A DNA stretch of 64,000 bases from JADJPO01 sp963828555 (GTDB lineage: Bacteria > Actinomycetota > Actinomycetes > Actinomycetales > Kineosporiaceae), in contig CAWHEL010000002.1 in the NCBI GenBank assembly GCA_963828555.1, positions 62,001 through 126,000 on the forward strand, read 5' to 3'. Positions 51,441 through 59,944 of this stretch are shown here, in pieces. The translations under genes and the position numbers were made by a program. How positions within the stretch are numbered: position 1 is the stretch's first letter; each line of letters starts with the position of its first letter. The notes below the pieces were generated by a model. The model saw nothing but the letters and a program-made list of their open reading frames with translations. It did no database searches and was not told where the DNA came from.

Positions 51441-52940
51441 GTGGCCTGGTTCACGCTGCATTCCATCCTGATGCTGTCGCTGGCCTTCGTGGTCGGGCTG
51501 GGCGTGGGCTGGTTGATCTGGGCCCGCCAGTGGACCCCCGTCGACATCCCCGAGGCCGCGTCCCCGCCCCCCACCGAGACCGTCCCGCTCCTGCCCGCCC
51601 TGCCTGTCGAGCTCACCGACGTGCACCCGCGCGAACCGGCTGACCGGCTCGACCGGTACTGGCAGCCCCAGGTCGCCACCTCCGGGCCGGCGGCGATGCC
51701 CGACAGCGGGTTCAGCGTGGACGACGGTGCGACCGAGGCACTTCCAGTGCTCACCGACAGTGCCGTGCAGGCTCTGCCCCTTCAGGCGGGCTCGGTGGAC
51801 ACGATGCCGGTCGAGAACAAGCCGATCCCGATCACCGCTGAGTTCCTCCCACCGTTGTCCGCGCAGGCGGACGCCGACGCCGAGTCAGCGGCAGAGCTCG
51901 ACGCAGAGGCCGAATTCGCTGCCGAGGCTGAGGCTGAGTTGGAGGCTGAGGCTGAGGCTGAGTCGGAGGCTGAGGCTGAGGCTGAGTTGGAGGCTGAGGC
52001 TGAGTTGGAGGCTGAGGCTGAGCTCGACTCAGGGTCCGAGTTCGAGGTGGTGGTCGACGAGACGGAGCCCGATCGGGACCTCGCCGGCCCGCTCTCCACC
52101 GACACCACCGACACCACCGACAGCGAAGAGGTCGACGTGAACGAGGCCGATCCGTCCGAGGTGGACCCGTCCGAGGCGGACTCCTCCGACCCGGCTCTGA
52201 TCGACGACCTGACCCGCATCGACGGCGTCACCGAGGCGATGGCCATCGCGCTCGCCGCCGAGGGCCTCGGCTCCTTCTTCGCCGTGGCCAACGCTCCCGA
52301 GGACCACCTGCGTCGCGCCCTGCGGGTGAACCGGATCCGTTCCGCCCCTGGGATCGCCTTCTGGTCGGCCCGGGCGGCAGAGCTCGCCGAAGAGGCCAAG
52401 GCCCAGCGAGCAGCCACCCCTCCGTTGGGGGTGGTCGCCGATGAGTCGGCCGTCGCAGTGGATCCACCAGAGCCAGCGCCAGAGGTCGAGGTCCAGGTCG
52501 AGGCCCAGGCCGAGGACGAGGCGGGAGCCGCGGAGAAGGACGATCCGGAGGTCGCGGAACCGGCTGACAACAGGGAGCCCACCGGGCCGATCGTCATGCC
52601 GGCGACCCGGACCGGGCCCGGGGCGGCGTTCCGCACCGTCGCCCACAACAGTGGCCCGTCCTGGACCACCGTCGGGCCGGTCGCCGAGGACGACCTGGAG
52701 CGCATCGTCGGGATCGGCGCCGCCGTCGCGGCCTCGCTGCGGGAAGCCGGCGTGGCCAACTACACCCAGCTCGCCGCCGTCCGCGACGAGGAACTGCGCA
52801 GCATCCTGACCGACGCCGGGCTGAGCCTTCCACCCACCCTGAGCACCTGGTCCGTCCAGGCCGCCCTCCTGCTCCAGGGGGACGCCGACGGCGCAGCCAC
52901 CCTGGCCGGGGGCCTGATGGTCGGCCGCGAGGGCGCCTGA
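51441..52940 (+). CDS. Membrane-anchored acidic protein with two helix-hairpin-helix domains (module 2)
   Basis: 499 residues from the GTG at 51441 (GAGGGAGGA upstream). A membrane helix (5-27) leads to a Pro-rich stretch, a long Glu-Ala repeat (about 160-195), an acidic disordered region, a first helix-hairpin-helix-like domain (about 254-320, DDLTRIDGVTEAMAIAL), another Glu/Ala linker, and a second one (about 415-485, DDLERIVGIGAAVAASL). The second is closest to the single domain of the module 1 protein; the first is more diverged. The stop is four bases before the BON/OmpA gene at 52945. Role unknown. Confidence 0.8.
   Translation: MAWFTLHSILMLSLAFVVGLGVGWLIWARQWTPVDIPEAASPPPTETVPLLPALPVELTDVHPREPADRLDRYWQPQVATSGPAAMPDSGFSVDDGATEALPVLTDSAVQALPLQAGSVDTMPVENKPIPITAEFLPPLSAQADADAESAAELDAEAEFAAEAEAELEAEAEAESEAEAEAELEAEAELEAEAELDSGSEFEVVVDETEPDRDLAGPLSTDTTDTTDSEEVDVNEADPSEVDPSEADSSDPALIDDLTRIDGVTEAMAIALAAEGLGSFFAVANAPEDHLRRALRVNRIRSAPGIAFWSARAAELAEEAKAQRAATPPLGVVADESAVAVDPPEPAPEVEVQVEAQAEDEAGAAEKDDPEVAEPADNREPTGPIVMPATRTGPGAAFRTVAHNSGPSWTTVGPVAEDDLERIVGIGAAVAASLREAGVANYTQLAAVRDEELRSILTDAGLSLPPTLSTWSVQAALLLQGDADGAATLAGGLMVGREGA
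51924..52022 (+). repeat. GAGGCT codon repeat in module 2
   Basis: About 100 bases built of GAGGCT units with TTG or TCG interruptions every 12-18 bases, encoding Glu-Ala runs. The use of GCT for Ala is unlike the GCC-rich codon use around it, pointing to recent expansion. Confidence 0.85.
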
Positions 52941-52944
52941 CAGC

Positions 52945-54138
52945 ATGGCACCGCTCGAGCCTCCCCCGGGGCACTACGCCCTCCGCGCCGGTGTCCTGCA
53001 TCAGCGCCGCTCCCGCCCCATGCTGCCGGTGGTGGTGGCTCTGACCACGCTGGTGGGGCTCGGTGGCGCGGCCGCCGGCCAGTTCCTCCTGGTGCTGCCC
53101 ACCGTGCAGAGCCGGCTTCGGACGACGACCGCCGAGGCCCTTGCCGAGTCGGGATTCCCTGACATCGCAGTCAGCGTCCACGGGCGCGACGTCGACCTCT
53201 CCGGGGTGCCCAACGACCCCACACAGATCGCCAAGGTGACCCGGATCGTCCGCGACGTGCCCGGCGTCTACGCCGTCCGCACGATGGTGGCACCGTCAAC
53301 TGCTCCCGCGTCGGCGAGCCTGCCCACCGCCACGACGGCCGCGCCCCCTACGGCATCCGTTGCCTCCCAGCCCGTCTCGGCTTCTCCCGCCGCGTTGGAG
53401 GACCTGGCCGCGGTCGGCGCCACGGTGGACGGGGGCGCGGTGGTGCTCTTCGGCAGCGTTCCTTCACAGGCGACGCGCGCGCGCCTGGTCGCCACGGTGG
53501 CTGACGGCTTCGGCGCCGATCGGGTCGAGGACGGACTGTCGGTCGAGTCGGCCTCGGGTGGCTACGGGCTCGACGGGTTCGCGCAGGTGCTGCTCGCCCT
53601 GGGCCCGCAGACCCGAGCCGGCGCGGTTTCGCTGCGCACGGGACGGATGACCGTCACCGGAGCCATCCCGGGCGAAGCCGTCCGGGACGCCGTCCGGCAG
53701 GCCGCGCAGGGGGCTCTCGGATCGGACGCCACGGCGCTGACCGACACCATGACCGTCAGCACCGGCAGCACGGTCACCGACGCCCAGGTGGCCGCCCAGC
53801 TCAGCGCTCTGCCGGCGATCACCTTCGCCACCCGCTCGACGCGCCTCAAGCGCGCCTCCGGCCCGGTGATCGAGGCTGCCGCGGCACTGCTGCGGGCCCA
53901 TCCGGCGGTCTCGGTCCAGGTGGAGGGCCACACCGACACCAGCGGGATCGCCGAGTCCAACCTCACCCTCAGCCGGGAACGGGCGGACGCCGTCCGGAAG
54001 GCGCTGCGGGACGCCGGTGTGCCCTCGGACCAGGTCTCGGCGCAGGGCTTCGGCTCGACCCGACCGATCGCCGAGGGCAGCGGCGACCTGGTGGACGCCC
54101 TCAACCGCCGGGTCGTGCTGGTCGCCACCGCCGACTGA
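52945..54138 (+). CDS. BON/OmpA-domain envelope protein (module 2)
   Basis: 397 residues. After a short basic start there is a membrane helix (about 27-50), a BON domain (about 55-112, ending in VPGVYAVRTMV), a Pro/Ala/Thr linker, further BON-like repeats (about 145-275), and an OmpA domain (about 285-397) with GHTDTSGIAESN and LSRERADAV, which keeps the Asp and Arg that bind diaminopimelate. It is a paralogue of the 49975 protein with the same domain order but low identity in the linkers, so the duplication is old. It follows the helix-hairpin-helix gene by four bases. Confidence 0.87.
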   Translation: MAPLEPPPGHYALRAGVLHQRRSRPMLPVVVALTTLVGLGGAAAGQFLLVLPTVQSRLRTTTAEALAESGFPDIAVSVHGRDVDLSGVPNDPTQIAKVTRIVRDVPGVYAVRTMVAPSTAPASASLPTATTAAPPTASVASQPVSASPAALEDLAAVGATVDGGAVVLFGSVPSQATRARLVATVADGFGADRVEDGLSVESASGGYGLDGFAQVLLALGPQTRAGAVSLRTGRMTVTGAIPGEAVRDAVRQAAQGALGSDATALTDTMTVSTGSTVTDAQVAAQLSALPAITFATRSTRLKRASGPVIEAAAALLRAHPAVSVQVEGHTDTSGIAESNLTLSRERADAVRKALRDAGVPSDQVSAQGFGSTRPIAEGSGDLVDALNRRVVLVATAD

Positions 54139-54161
54139 GTCGCATCGAGGGGCGTACGAGG

Positions 54162-54167
54162 TAGCCT
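54162..54167 (+). promoter_or_regulatory. Probable -10 box (TAGCCT) of the DUF2530 gene
   Basis: TAGCCT ends six bases before the ATG at 54174, with no ribosome site. Confidence 0.45.
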
Positions 54168-54173
54168 GCGCCC

Positions 54174-54407
54174 ATGCCCCTGTACGTGAGATCGGCGGAG
54201 CGCCGGCCGGATCCTGCTGCTCTGGCGAGCAACGAGCGGGGTTTCGTCTGGGCGGTGACCGCGGTCTGGGCGGTGCTGCTCGTCGCCGCGCTGGTGATGC
54301 ACTCCCGCCTGGACGCCCAGGGTCGCGGCTGGTGGGTGTGGACGCCGGTCGTCGCCGTGCCACTCGGCGTCTACGGCGTGCGTTGGCTGGGCAGCAAGGG
54401 TCGCTGA
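54174..54407 (+). CDS. DUF2530 small membrane protein
   Basis: 77 residues with two membrane helices (about 24-43 and 54-70) after a short polar start. GWWVWTPVVAVPLGVYGVRW is typical of DUF2530 proteins, which are confined to actinobacteria and have no known function. It lies between the OmpA gene and the PIG-L gene and appears to have its own promoter. Confidence 0.82.
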   Translation: MPLYVRSAERRPDPAALASNERGFVWAVTAVWAVLLVAALVMHSRLDAQGRGWWVWTPVVAVPLGVYGVRWLGSKGR

Positions 54408-54449
54408 CCCGTCCCGGCCCTGCCGGGTGGCGGCGTGGCCGATGGCACC

Positions 54450-54455
54450 TAGACT
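54450..54455 (+). promoter_or_regulatory. Probable -10 box (TAGACT) of the second PIG-L gene
   Basis: TAGACT ends six bases before the ATG at 54462 and no ribosome site is present. Confidence 0.5.
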
Positions 54456-54461
54456 CCCTCG

Positions 54462-55220
54462 ATGACCTCAGCGCTGCTGCCACCCCTGCCGGAGAACGCC
54501 TTCCAGCGCGTGCTGTGCGTGGTCGCCCATCCGGACGACGTCGAGTACGGCACCTCGGCGGCCGTGGCGGTCTGGACCGCGCAGGGCGTAGAAGTGGCCT
54601 ACCTGCTGCTCACCCGGGGCGAGGCAGGGATCGACTCGATGCCACCGGCCGAAACCGCGGTGCTGCGCACGGGCGAACAGATCGCGGCGTCGCACGCGGT
54701 CGGGGTGCATCAGGTGGACTTCCTCGACCACCCGGACGGCATGCTGGAGTACGGGCTCGGACTGCGCCGCGACATCACCCGCGCGATCCGCCGGTACCGG
54801 CCCGACGCGGTCCTGATCGGGTCCTGGGAGGTGGAGTTCGTCGCCGGGCTGAACCAGGCGGATCACCGGGTGGCCGGTCTTGCCGCTCTGGATGCGGTGC
54901 GGGACGCGGCCAACCGCTGGGTGTTCCCCGAGCTGCTCGATGAGGGCCTGGAGCCGCACTCCGCACGCTGGCTGCTGATCGGCGGCGACCCCCGGCCCAC
55001 GCATGGGGTCGACGTGACCGGCGAGCCGTTGGAGCGCGGGATCGCCTCGCTGGAGGCCCACGGCGGGTACCTGGACGCGATCCCCAGCCATCCCCCCGCC
55101 CGCGCGATGATCACCGGGATCACGGCAGCGCAGGGCCGGGCGATGGGGGTGACGCACGCGGTGCTGCTCCGGGCCTGGGACCTGCAGGCCCCACCGCCCA
55201 TCGCCATGCCACCGGCGTAG
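54462..55220 (+). CDS. PIG-L family deacetylase
   Basis: 252 residues. The zinc motif VAHPDDVEYG is at about 23-32, DFLDHPDGMLEYG is in the middle, and the third motif NQADHRVAG is near residue 132. This set is closer to bacillithiol/mycothiol-conjugate-type LmbE proteins than to the protein at 4831. It probably removes an acetyl or amide group from an amino-sugar conjugate. It is preceded by a good leaderless-type -10 box and followed by the family A hairpin at 55236. Confidence 0.87.
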   Translation: MTSALLPPLPENAFQRVLCVVAHPDDVEYGTSAAVAVWTAQGVEVAYLLLTRGEAGIDSMPPAETAVLRTGEQIAASHAVGVHQVDFLDHPDGMLEYGLGLRRDITRAIRRYRPDAVLIGSWEVEFVAGLNQADHRVAGLAALDAVRDAANRWVFPELLDEGLEPHSARWLLIGGDPRPTHGVDVTGEPLERGIASLEAHGGYLDAIPSHPPARAMITGITAAQGRAMGVTHAVLLRAWDLQAPPPIAMPPA

Positions 55221-55235
55221 CGCCCCCCAACGTCG

Positions 55236-55302
55236 GTGATCGGTGCCAGATCGCACTCCTCCCCCACCCACTGGGGGAGAACGACGATCTCCCGGCGATC
55301 AC
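55236..55302. terminator. Nested hairpin, palindrome family A copy 2
   Basis: GTGATCG (55236-55242) pairs with CGATCAC (55296-55302), AGATCG (55248-55253) with CGATCT (55285-55290), and TCCCCC with GGGGGA around ACCCACT. It sits between the PIG-L gene and the convergent SRPBCC gene, overlapping the end of the latter's stop region. The plan and core match 7728-7791. Confidence 0.65.
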
Positions 55303-55733
55303 GCCCCTGCGGCCGCCTGCTTCTCCGCAACCTCGCGGAAACCGTCGTTCTCGGTGTCGATCGCCGCCTGGATCTGGCCGGAGGTGAACGCCGAGAACAG
55401 CGTGGCCCCGCGACCGGCGACCTCCACCAGGAGGGTGTTGCGGCACCCCTGCGCGGTCGGCTCCAGCCGATGTGTGGCGATCATGGTCATCCCCAGAATC
55501 GTTCTGCGCCAGGAGAACAGAGTGGGCGCCTGGAACTCGGTCACCTCCCAGACGCCGGGCCGCTGTCGCGGCTGGGTCACCCGGGCGCGGCTGCCGACCC
55601 GCAGTGGTCCGGTGTCGAGGCGCTGCACCCGGATCATCGTGGGGGTCAGCTGCGGCCACGACTCGATGTCCTCGGTCAGCGCCCACACCGTCTCGATCGG
55701 CGCGGCGATGGCGCGCTCACTGCTCACCTGCAT
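55299..55733 (-). CDS. SRPBCC family protein (polyketide cyclase-like)
   Basis: 144 residues. It begins with the family pattern ERAIAAPIETVWALTEDIESW (two parts of one strand-helix unit), then RVGSRARVTQP and LEPTAQGCRNTLLVEVAG, and ends with a long helix. The helix-grip cavity probably binds a hydrophobic small molecule; no enzyme activity can be named. It is about the same length as the SRPBCC protein at 18446 but shares little sequence. It stands 36 bases after the large ATPase gene and may be transcribed separately. Confidence 0.85.
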   Translation of the reverse strand: MQVSSERAIAAPIETVWALTEDIESWPQLTPTMIRVQRLDTGPLRVGSRARVTQPRQRPGVWEVTEFQAPTLFSWRRTILGMTMIATHRLEPTAQGCRNTLLVEVAGRGATLFSAFTSGQIQAAIDTENDGFREVAEKQAAAGA

Positions 55734-55769
55734 GCCCGCAATCTACTTCGCCCGGGCCGGAGGCACAGG

Positions 55770-58700
55770 TCAGAGAGCCTCGTCGAGCAGGATCTCGTGC
55801 ACCGGCACCGCGCCGTCCAGCACGGCGCTCACCACGTAGCGCAGATGCCAGGCACCCGCCACCCAGGCCAGACCGCGGGCCAGCCCGTCCAGGGTAGCCG
55901 CGTGCACGCGGGCGGCCGGGCCGTGCCCCTCCACCCACCAGGACACCTCCACCCCGTCCACCATCAGCTCCTCGTGCTCGCACCAGAGCCGCGGCGCACC
56001 GGGCAGCAGCCGTTGGACGACGCCGGGCACCTCGGTGTCCTGGCAATCCCGCTCCGCGACGCGGCCGGCGCCCTCTTCGCCGGCCGGCGGCAGGTCGAGC
56101 AGGTCCGCCAGTCCCGGAGCCAGCACTCGCGCAACCACCACGGCGGCGCCCAGATCGCTCCGCTGCAGCCAGGCCGGGTGATCCACCACGACGGCGTCCT
56201 CGGCGTCCACCACGACCACCACGCCGTCGCGCACCGCACGCACCCGGTGGGGGGCAGCCACATCGGCAAGGGCCTCCCCGGCGTCGGCAGCCACGGTGGC
56301 CAGGTCGCGCCAGATCCGCAGCAGGGCACCCAGGTCAAGCTCGACATCCGGGTCGGCGAGCGCCTCCAGCAGGCCGCCGAGCGCGCCGACGTCGAGGTCG
56401 GCGATGGAGCTCACCCCACCCAGGGCCCGGCGCAGGGCGGGATCGAGCCCGGCCACGAGCGGGGGCTCGGTGCCCAGCAGGGACGCCAGCGCGCTGTCCG
56501 CGTCGGCGTCCGCCCAGCGGCGGCCGTCGAAGAGCTCCTGGCCCAGCCACCACGCCGTCCAGGACGGCGCATCGACGCTGCGCTGCCCGGAGGCAGTCCT
56601 GGCGGTCACCCGCACTGGGCGGACCACCGCCTCGCGCAGTTCGGGGCGTGCACCGAGCAGGGCGAGCACCTCCGGCCAGGCCGACACACGCACCGCGTCG
56701 AGGTCTCGGACCGCCACCACATCGTGCGCGGTCACCTCCATCACGTCCGCACCGACCATCGCCACGAGGGCATCGCCCCAACCCTCGACGTCGGGCAGGT
56801 CGGCCATCGACTCCGCCGGATCAGCGCCGTCCAACGGCAGATCACCCGCCCGGACCAGCGCGAGATCATCGAGGACGCCGACCGCGCCCAGCACCGCGGC
56901 ACCCCAGCGTTCGAGGAGGGCGGCCGCCACCGGGGCCATCGTCTCCTCGTCGAGCAGGGCGGCGGCCGGCGAACCGGGCAGCACCAGCTCGCCGGCCGGG
57001 GCGATCTCGCCGTCCGCGGCGATCAGGGCCAGCCGCCCCAGCCACGGCAGGTCCTCGCTCGGCGGCTCGCCTTCCTCCAACGCTGCGGACACCAGGGTGA
57101 GCACCGCGTCGATGCGGGCGGTCTCCCCATCCTCACGGTCGGCCAGGCTGGCCTCCACGGCGGCCTGCAGTTCCGGCAGCACGAGCGCGCTGCGTAGGGA
57201 TATCGACTGGGCGCCTAGGCGTTCCAGCAAGGGGTGGGCGGCCAGCGGGTGCACGGCGCGGACCCCGAGGACCGCGAGCGCCGCCCCTACCTCGTCGCCA
57301 CCGGCGCCGCCGGCACCGCCGTTGTCGATCAGGACCGTGCCGCGGACGCCGCGCACCACCCTCCCGTCGGCCAGCGGCACCGGGATGGCGGCCAGCACCT
57401 CCCGGGTCAGCGGGTCGACCGCGAGGTCGGTGAATGCGTCGTACAGCTCGCGCCAGCCCGCCGGCGATCGGCCGACCGGCAGCTGCTCGATCAGGTCGGA
57501 CAGCGTGATCCTCTGCACACCAAGGGATTCCATCGCCATCTGGGCTCGGCGGTGAACCAGAACCAGCCCGGCGACGGACGGCGCGAGGGCCGCCACGACC
57601 GCCGCGTCGCCGCCCGCGGGGGGCGCGAGAGCGACGGCATCCCGCGGCCGGATCGGCGCGCCGTCCTGCGCCGAGCGCAGGATCGGCGCCCGGCGCAGCG
57701 CCACCACGGCGGCGTCGCGAAGGGCACCGTCGAGCGCCCCGGCCGGGAAGCCGACAGGCACGAGATCCTCTATCCTCCAGTCGTTCTCACCGGGATAGCC
57801 GGTGAGGACTTCGGCCACCAGGTCGGCGTAGGCGGACGCCGCGGCAGCGAGCACGGTGTCAGTGGCCGGGCCCGGCGCCACATGCCGGCGGGAGGCATCG
57901 AGCGGGAAGGAGGCGATCAGCAGAGCCCGCCAGCTCAGCGGCTCGTCGGTCGGCGTGGGCGCATGGAGTACCCCAGGCACCGCCGTGCGGGATCCGTGCG
58001 GCAGGGCCCAGGTCACCGACCAGTCGGTGCGGCCACGCTCCTCGGTGGGCCGGTCGGCGAACTGCGCGGCATCGGCGGATCCGTTGCGGCGCAACAGGAA
58101 CCAGCGACTGTCGACGTCGGACACAACTCTCGTGGCGCCGTCCACCTCGATCTGCACCTCGTGCAGACCGGGCAGGGCGAGGAGCAGGGCGTCGCCGACC
58201 TCGGCGAGCAGGCGCCGCACCAGGTCGTCGGCCGCACCGTCCCGCAGCGGCAGGAGGACGGCGGTGTCGTAGCCCTCCGGAGGCTCACCGTCGGCAGGGA
58301 AGGGCAGCCGCAGCGCCGGCACATGGCCGTCGCGACGGGCCAACTCGGCGGCCAGCTCGGCGGAGCCGGCGTGCTGCACGAGATCGCGGGTATCGGCCCG
58401 GGAGAACCTGACGCCGCCGTGGCGGGAGAGCACCGCCGGCTCGTCGCTCACTGCGAGCACTGCTGAGAATCCGACCCCGAACCGGCCGACCTGCTCGGGT
58501 GCCTCCGGGCCACCGGTCTGCCCCGCCGGGCCGGTGTCGCCGTCGGGGCGCTTGGCGGAGGCCCGCAGGGTGGCCAGGGCCTGCACCCCGGCGGCGTCGA
58601 GGGCGGCGCCGGTGTTGGCGGCGACCAGGACCCCGGCTCCGTCCACCTCGCGCAGGGCAAGCAGCAGCCGGCCCGGCACCCCGGCCCGGCGCGCGGCGTC

Positions 58701-58862
58701 CGCGGCGTTCTGGGCCAGTTCGATCAGGACCCGGTCGCGGTAGCCGCCGAGCGCGTAGTCCTCCTCGGCGTTGGCGTCCTCCCGGAAACGCACCGGTGCG
58801 GCCGCCCAGCCGGCGAGCACCCGCTCCCGGATGGCGCCGGTGTCGAACGCCTCGCCACTCAC
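55770..58862 (-). CDS. Large sacsin-like GHKL ATPase-domain protein
   Basis: 1030 residues from a GTG that overlaps the DUF3027 stop (GTGA). The N-terminal GHKL/HSP90-like ATP site has the N-box LIELAQNAADAARRAG (about 45-62) and the lid motif GRFGVGFSAVLAVSD (about 127-142). Later regions are long alpha-beta stretches without a second known domain, and the C-terminal 200 residues are rich in acidic and Val residues. Sacsin-type proteins are thought to be chaperone-like; the bacterial forms have no proven role. Coupling to DUF3027 is seen widely in actinobacteria, which suggests a shared task. Confidence 0.85.
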   Translation of the reverse strand: MSGEAFDTGAIRERVLAGWAAAPVRFREDANAEEDYALGGYRDRVLIELAQNAADAARRAGVPGRLLLALREVDGAGVLVAANTGAALDAAGVQALATLRASAKRPDGDTGPAGQTGGPEAPEQVGRFGVGFSAVLAVSDEPAVLSRHGGVRFSRADTRDLVQHAGSAELAAELARRDGHVPALRLPFPADGEPPEGYDTAVLLPLRDGAADDLVRRLLAEVGDALLLALPGLHEVQIEVDGATRVVSDVDSRWFLLRRNGSADAAQFADRPTEERGRTDWSVTWALPHGSRTAVPGVLHAPTPTDEPLSWRALLIASFPLDASRRHVAPGPATDTVLAAAASAYADLVAEVLTGYPGENDWRIEDLVPVGFPAGALDGALRDAAVVALRRAPILRSAQDGAPIRPRDAVALAPPAGGDAAVVAALAPSVAGLVLVHRRAQMAMESLGVQRITLSDLIEQLPVGRSPAGWRELYDAFTDLAVDPLTREVLAAIPVPLADGRVVRGVRGTVLIDNGGAGGAGGDEVGAALAVLGVRAVHPLAAHPLLERLGAQSISLRSALVLPELQAAVEASLADREDGETARIDAVLTLVSAALEEGEPPSEDLPWLGRLALIAADGEIAPAGELVLPGSPAAALLDEETMAPVAAALLERWGAAVLGAVGVLDDLALVRAGDLPLDGADPAESMADLPDVEGWGDALVAMVGADVMEVTAHDVVAVRDLDAVRVSAWPEVLALLGARPELREAVVRPVRVTARTASGQRSVDAPSWTAWWLGQELFDGRRWADADADSALASLLGTEPPLVAGLDPALRRALGGVSSIADLDVGALGGLLEALADPDVELDLGALLRIWRDLATVAADAGEALADVAAPHRVRAVRDGVVVVVDAEDAVVVDHPAWLQRSDLGAAVVVARVLAPGLADLLDLPPAGEEGAGRVAERDCQDTEVPGVVQRLLPGAPRLWCEHEELMVDGVEVSWWVEGHGPAARVHAATLDGLARGLAWVAGAWHLRYVVSAVLDGAVPVHEILLDEAL

Positions 58863-59893
58863 TCCGACGGCGCCGTCTCCTGCTCCGGGTTCTGCCCGGG
58901 GGTCTCGACGCCGGCGGTCACCACCTCGGGCTCGGGCTCGGTGACCTCCTTCGGCGCCAGCACCACGGCCTCGAACCCGGTCTCGTCCAGGATCGGCGGG
59001 GGCAGTGTCTCGACCTCCGTCCGCTCCAGATCGGTCTCGCTGTGCGCGCCGCAGCCGTGGTCGACGGTCACCACTCGGGCATCCGACGGCGACCACTCGT
59101 TGCCGCAGACGCCGAATGCCAGGCGCAGGTTGCCGGCCAACGGCAGGAAGTACCCGCACGTCGAGCAGGCCGCGGCGGCGTGCACGGCCTCGTCGCTGGT
59201 CGGGCCCCGGTCGGAGCTGTACCAGCGCTGGGCGATCTCGGTGCGACCCAGGGGCGAGAGCACGCGGGGGCGGCCGAGGCCGAGCTCCCAGATCGCCAGC
59301 CGATCGGCGTCCTCGTCGTCGGTGGCCTGGTAGCCCGGCTCCAGGTACGGGTCGTCGGGGCGATAGGCCAACTGATCCGCGGGGCCCAGGTCACCGGGGG
59401 CGATCCGGTCCGACCAGGGCAGCCAGACCGGTGCGAGCACCGACTCCACCCCGGGCAGCAGCACCACTTCACAGACCGTCGCCGTGCGCGCCCGCGAGGC
59501 ACGGGCCACCGTGACCGCCCAGCGCCAACCGCGGTAGCCCTTGGACAGGCAGCCGAAGTAGTGCGTGACGATCCTTTCGCCGTCCGCCTGCACCTCGAGG
59601 TGGTCGCCGACGTGGTCGACACCGGCCACGTCGATCGCCGCCTGCCGGGCGAGGGACGCCGCATTGGCGCACACGGCGTCCGGCGTGACGGCCCGGGGAG
59701 CCGCCAGAGCGGGTCGCATCGGCGCTGCCACCAGGGCCGGCTGGGCGGCAGGGGCGGTCAGCGCGGGCAGCGGCGGTGGGGCGGTCAACGCCGCCGCGGC
59801 GGGCGCATCTGCCTGCCCGGACGCCACAGCGGAATCGTCGGAGGTCACGGTCTCGTCGTCGAGGCTCATCGGCACCCGATGATTGTCCCCCAT
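58859..59893 (-). CDS. DUF3027 family protein
   Basis: 344 residues from the ATG at 59893; the ATG at 59869 is an alternative. A Pro/Ala-rich arm (about 20-65) precedes the conserved domain with VTHYFGCLSKGYRGWRWAVT and WLPWSDRIAPGDLGPAD in separate blocks, then a cysteine-bearing part with ACSTCGYF, CGNEW and GCGAHSE that may bind metal. The C-terminal tail is acidic. The family is actinobacterial and uncharacterised; its neighbours (GHKL ATPase, MFS protein, cold-shock protein) form a common actinobacterial arrangement. It is divergent from the MFS gene. Confidence 0.88.
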   Translation of the reverse strand: MGDNHRVPMSLDDETVTSDDSAVASGQADAPAAAALTAPPPLPALTAPAAQPALVAAPMRPALAAPRAVTPDAVCANAASLARQAAIDVAGVDHVGDHLEVQADGERIVTHYFGCLSKGYRGWRWAVTVARASRARTATVCEVVLLPGVESVLAPVWLPWSDRIAPGDLGPADQLAYRPDDPYLEPGYQATDDEDADRLAIWELGLGRPRVLSPLGRTEIAQRWYSSDRGPTSDEAVHAAAACSTCGYFLPLAGNLRLAFGVCGNEWSPSDARVVTVDHGCGAHSETDLERTEVETLPPPILDETGFEAVVLAPKEVTEPEPEVVTAGVETPGQNPEQETAPSE

Positions 59894-59944
59894 CGCGCCG
59901 GTCCCGGAGTCCCCCAACCGGGCCAGTCGCGGCAGGATGGCCTC

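Noticed and set aside
49249..52022. Short direct repeats that could suggest a CRISPR-like or satellite array
   Set aside because: They are in-frame codon repeats inside two proteins, with no unique spacers of constant length and no cas genes.
55236..57197. Plus-strand 653-codon frame opposite the SRPBCC and GHKL ATPase genes
   Set aside because: The minus strand has clear family motifs in the same DNA; the plus frame has none.
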